Shown here: positions 62,509 through 64,000 of the stretch, one piece after another
Layout: the number at the start of each line of letters is the position of its first letter
Numbering within the stretch: position 1 is the first letter of the stretch
Notes under the pieces: generated by a model
Database searches by the model: none
Seen by the model: the letters and a program-made list of their open reading frames with translations, nothing else
What the model was told of the DNA's origin: nothing
Position numbers and translations under genes: made by a program
Assembly: GCA_016936555.1 (NCBI GenBank)
Contig: JAFGXR010000004.1
Coordinates: 1-64,000, forward strand
Source: Spirochaetales bacterium
Lineage (GTDB): Bacteria; Spirochaetota; Spirochaetia; DSM-2461
Direction: 5' to 3'
Length of the DNA stretch: 64,000 nt

Positions 62509-63958
62509 GCTTATCGCCCTTTTCCAGCAGAGGATTTATCTGATCATAGGTGCCGAGCGGACCTGTTTCGCTACCGTACCGGCTGTAGATCCTGACTTCG
62601 AAATGAAGGTGGGGTCCCGTAGAACGCCCGGCTTCTCCTATATCGCCGATTTTTTCATCCCGGATGATTTCATCTCCGACTTTCCAGCCCGTCGGCTCAT
62701 CCATATGGGCGTAGAATGTTGTCCATTTCACAGCCTGGGGATACTGATCGAGAACTTCATCAGTCATGATATGTTCTATCTCGACATTCCAGCCGTAAAC
62801 CGAATCGTAACTGATATCCCTGATGATTCCATCGGACACAGAGACAATGCTTCCCGGTTTGTCCGGCGCTCGGACTATAGCGTTATCGGGAGTGATATCT
62901 ATTATGTTATTAATATTTATTATATCCACAGCGTAATGAGGCCTTGCCCCGCCTGTTCCGATGGGAGTGATTCTCTTCTCCATAAAACCGCTTGAAACCA
63001 TAAAACTCGCCCCGTCATTAAATCCGCCGTCCAGCCTTACCGGATAGACGAGACCGTCGAAGACGAGATTATAGGCTTCCAGAGTCTTTACATTTCCGGC
63101 ATCGGTCGCCAGAAGAGTTTCCGCCTGATCTTCATTCTGGGGAAGACGGGAAACCTGATAGATGAGATCTCCGTATGTGGAAGCTGATTCGACCTGAACG
63201 GCAATAAACTCGTAAGCCCGTTTACGTGAATAGTATTTATTGGGCAGCTCATCGGCCATGCGCCGGATATTGGAAGCCGTATTCTGCCGGCTGAAATAAA
63301 AAGCTTCCTTCTCCTGGGCTACGGACGCCTGGAGAGCCGTAAGTTCTCCCTGAACATCCTCAATGACACCGGATAAGTGGCTCAACGCCTCCCTGTTGCG
63401 GCTCGTCGATGTGTCGATGGAATTATCGAGTCCGTCGACGATGCGGGAAATTCTGCTGTAGCCGAAACTGTTAAAGATCAGAGCCGTGAAAAACCCGCAG
63501 ACCAGAACCGCGGCGGCTATGAGCAGAACCGTATTATTGATTTTCCTGGAAGCGAATGATGAGGCTTGGGGAATAGGCCCGGAATGACCAAGGGGAATAT
63601 CGAGAACACTCTTTTTTTTATTTTTGAGGTTCATCAGTCTTTCAAGAGCATCGGCGAGCTCTCTTGAGACTGATCCACGGTCGAGTGTCAAGCCGTTTTT
63701 TTCGCTGTTGGAAACGGTCCATCCACCGTTTTTCGTAAAAATCCAGTTATAGGAAGTATGTCGGCTGTTATCTCCTGCGATTATATTTTCATGGAAAATA
63801 ATCGTGTGAAGATCAACCCGGGTCAGGGCGTAAAGATAGGCACAGCTCCGGCCGTCCAGCAAAAGAGATGATTCGGATTTTCCGGAAATAGAAACCTTTC
63901 CGTCCAGTATTATTGAAATCTCATCGATGACCTCAACAACCAGGTGGTCTTCAGCCAC
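62498..63958 (-). CDS. M23-family envelope peptidase (LytM-type) with N-terminal cytoplasmic domain
   Basis: This 486-residue protein has a cytoplasmic domain of about 140 residues, one membrane helix (NNTVLLIAAAVLVCGFFTALIF), a coiled coil (about 175-240) and a C-terminal M23 domain. The zinc residues are in HYAVDI and HLHFEV, with a TFYAHM segment between them. These proteins cleave peptidoglycan cross-links or activate other hydrolases at division. A TTG frame opens 10 codons earlier, but GGGAG 8 bases before the GTG at 63958 is the better start. The last 42 bases of the window hold no other feature. Confidence 0.88.
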   Translation of the reverse strand: MAEDHLVVEVIDEISIILDGKVSISGKSESSLLLDGRSCAYLYALTRVDLHTIIFHENIIAGDNSRHTSYNWIFTKNGGWTVSNSEKNGLTLDRGSVSRELADALERLMNLKNKKKSVLDIPLGHSGPIPQASSFASRKINNTVLLIAAAVLVCGFFTALIFNSFGYSRISRIVDGLDNSIDTSTSRNREALSHLSGVIEDVQGELTALQASVAQEKEAFYFSRQNTASNIRRMADELPNKYYSRKRAYEFIAVQVESASTYGDLIYQVSRLPQNEDQAETLLATDAGNVKTLEAYNLVFDGLVYPVRLDGGFNDGASFMVSSGFMEKRITPIGTGGARPHYAVDIININNIIDITPDNAIVRAPDKPGSIVSVSDGIIRDISYDSVYGWNVEIEHIMTDEVLDQYPQAVKWTTFYAHMDEPTGWKVGDEIIRDEKIGDIGEAGRSTGPHLHFEVRIYSRYGSETGPLGTYDQINPLLEKGDKLKE

Positions 63959-64000
63959 AGTCTCACTCCCTATAAATTTATAAATCAAGATAAGTTATAA

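Noticed and set aside
1-64000. CRISPR array, tRNA, rRNA, prophage or insertion sequence
   Set aside because: I saw no regularly spaced repeats, no cloverleaf-like or ribosomal RNA sequence, and no transposase, integrase or phage structural gene.

Overview
This window looks like a chromosomal segment of a free-living spirochaete (Spirochaetales/Spirochaetaceae). The main evidence is gene order: rpsB-tsf-frr-uppS-cdsA-dxr-rseP runs without pyrH between tsf and frr, as in Treponema and Borrelia. Supporting evidence is a phosphofructokinase with the residue pattern of PPi-dependent enzymes, two OmpA-domain lipoproteins, and many lipoprotein signal peptides. GC is roughly half by eye. I found no rRNA, tRNA, CRISPR, prophage or intact insertion sequence, so this is mostly housekeeping DNA with a few accessory islands.

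Layout. 0.1-6.1 kb (minus): oligoendopeptidase F, a TAXI substrate-binding lipoprotein, a DUF3187 outer-membrane protein and SppA. 6.2-8.5 kb: aconitase. 8.6-12 kb: a CvfB-like S1 protein, then an MFS exporter translationally coupled to an ArsR-type regulator. 12-15.7 kb (minus): two tandem lipoproteins with Ig-like repeats and a C-terminal OmpA domain. 15.9-18.4 kb: a decayed trkH-trkA potassium-uptake operon followed by an orphan membrane sensor-like gene. 18.4-27.6 kb: HrpA helicase, a Uma2 nuclease, endonuclease IV, a secreted zinc metalloprotease and DNA polymerase IV. 27.8-31.5 kb: CorA, MscS with DUF432, a thioesterase and a YkgJ-type cysteine protein. 31.6-35 kb: two Hsp20 genes behind a sigma-54-type promoter, HtrA/DegP and Maf.

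35-43.5 kb is the conserved translation/isoprenoid/envelope operon (rpsB, tsf, frr, uppS, cdsA, dxr, rseP and a beta-propeller protein). 43.5-49.5 kb (minus) is a tripartite RND efflux operon in the order tolC-RND-fusion protein. 49.6-54 kb (minus) is rpsF-ssb-rpsR-yybS-like-rplI-dnaB followed by a ComFB-like gene. 54-55.7 kb holds a hypothetical gene, a metallo-beta-lactamase-fold hydrolase and a flavodoxin fragment. 55.9-60 kb (minus) is an operon of ROK regulator, PPi-type phosphofructokinase, PIG-L deacetylase and SIS-domain protein. 60.2-62.5 kb (plus) has a UDPGP-family nucleotidyltransferase, HisI and another YkgJ-like protein. An M23 envelope peptidase closes the window.

The points most worth following are: (i) the ROK-PFK-PIG-L-SIS operon, which resembles the archaeal Dac/GlmD route for amino-sugar breakdown joined to a PPi-type PFK; (ii) the divergent promoters above it, which share one -35 region next to a 19-bp XylR/ROK-like palindrome; (iii) the sigma-54 promoter with upstream inverted repeats in front of the hsp20 pair; (iv) the two internal deletions in trkH/trkA; and (v) OmpA domains that lack the usual diaminopimelate-binding Asp, in a lineage whose peptidoglycan carries ornithine. 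Functions are read from protein motifs and context by eye; no database search was run.
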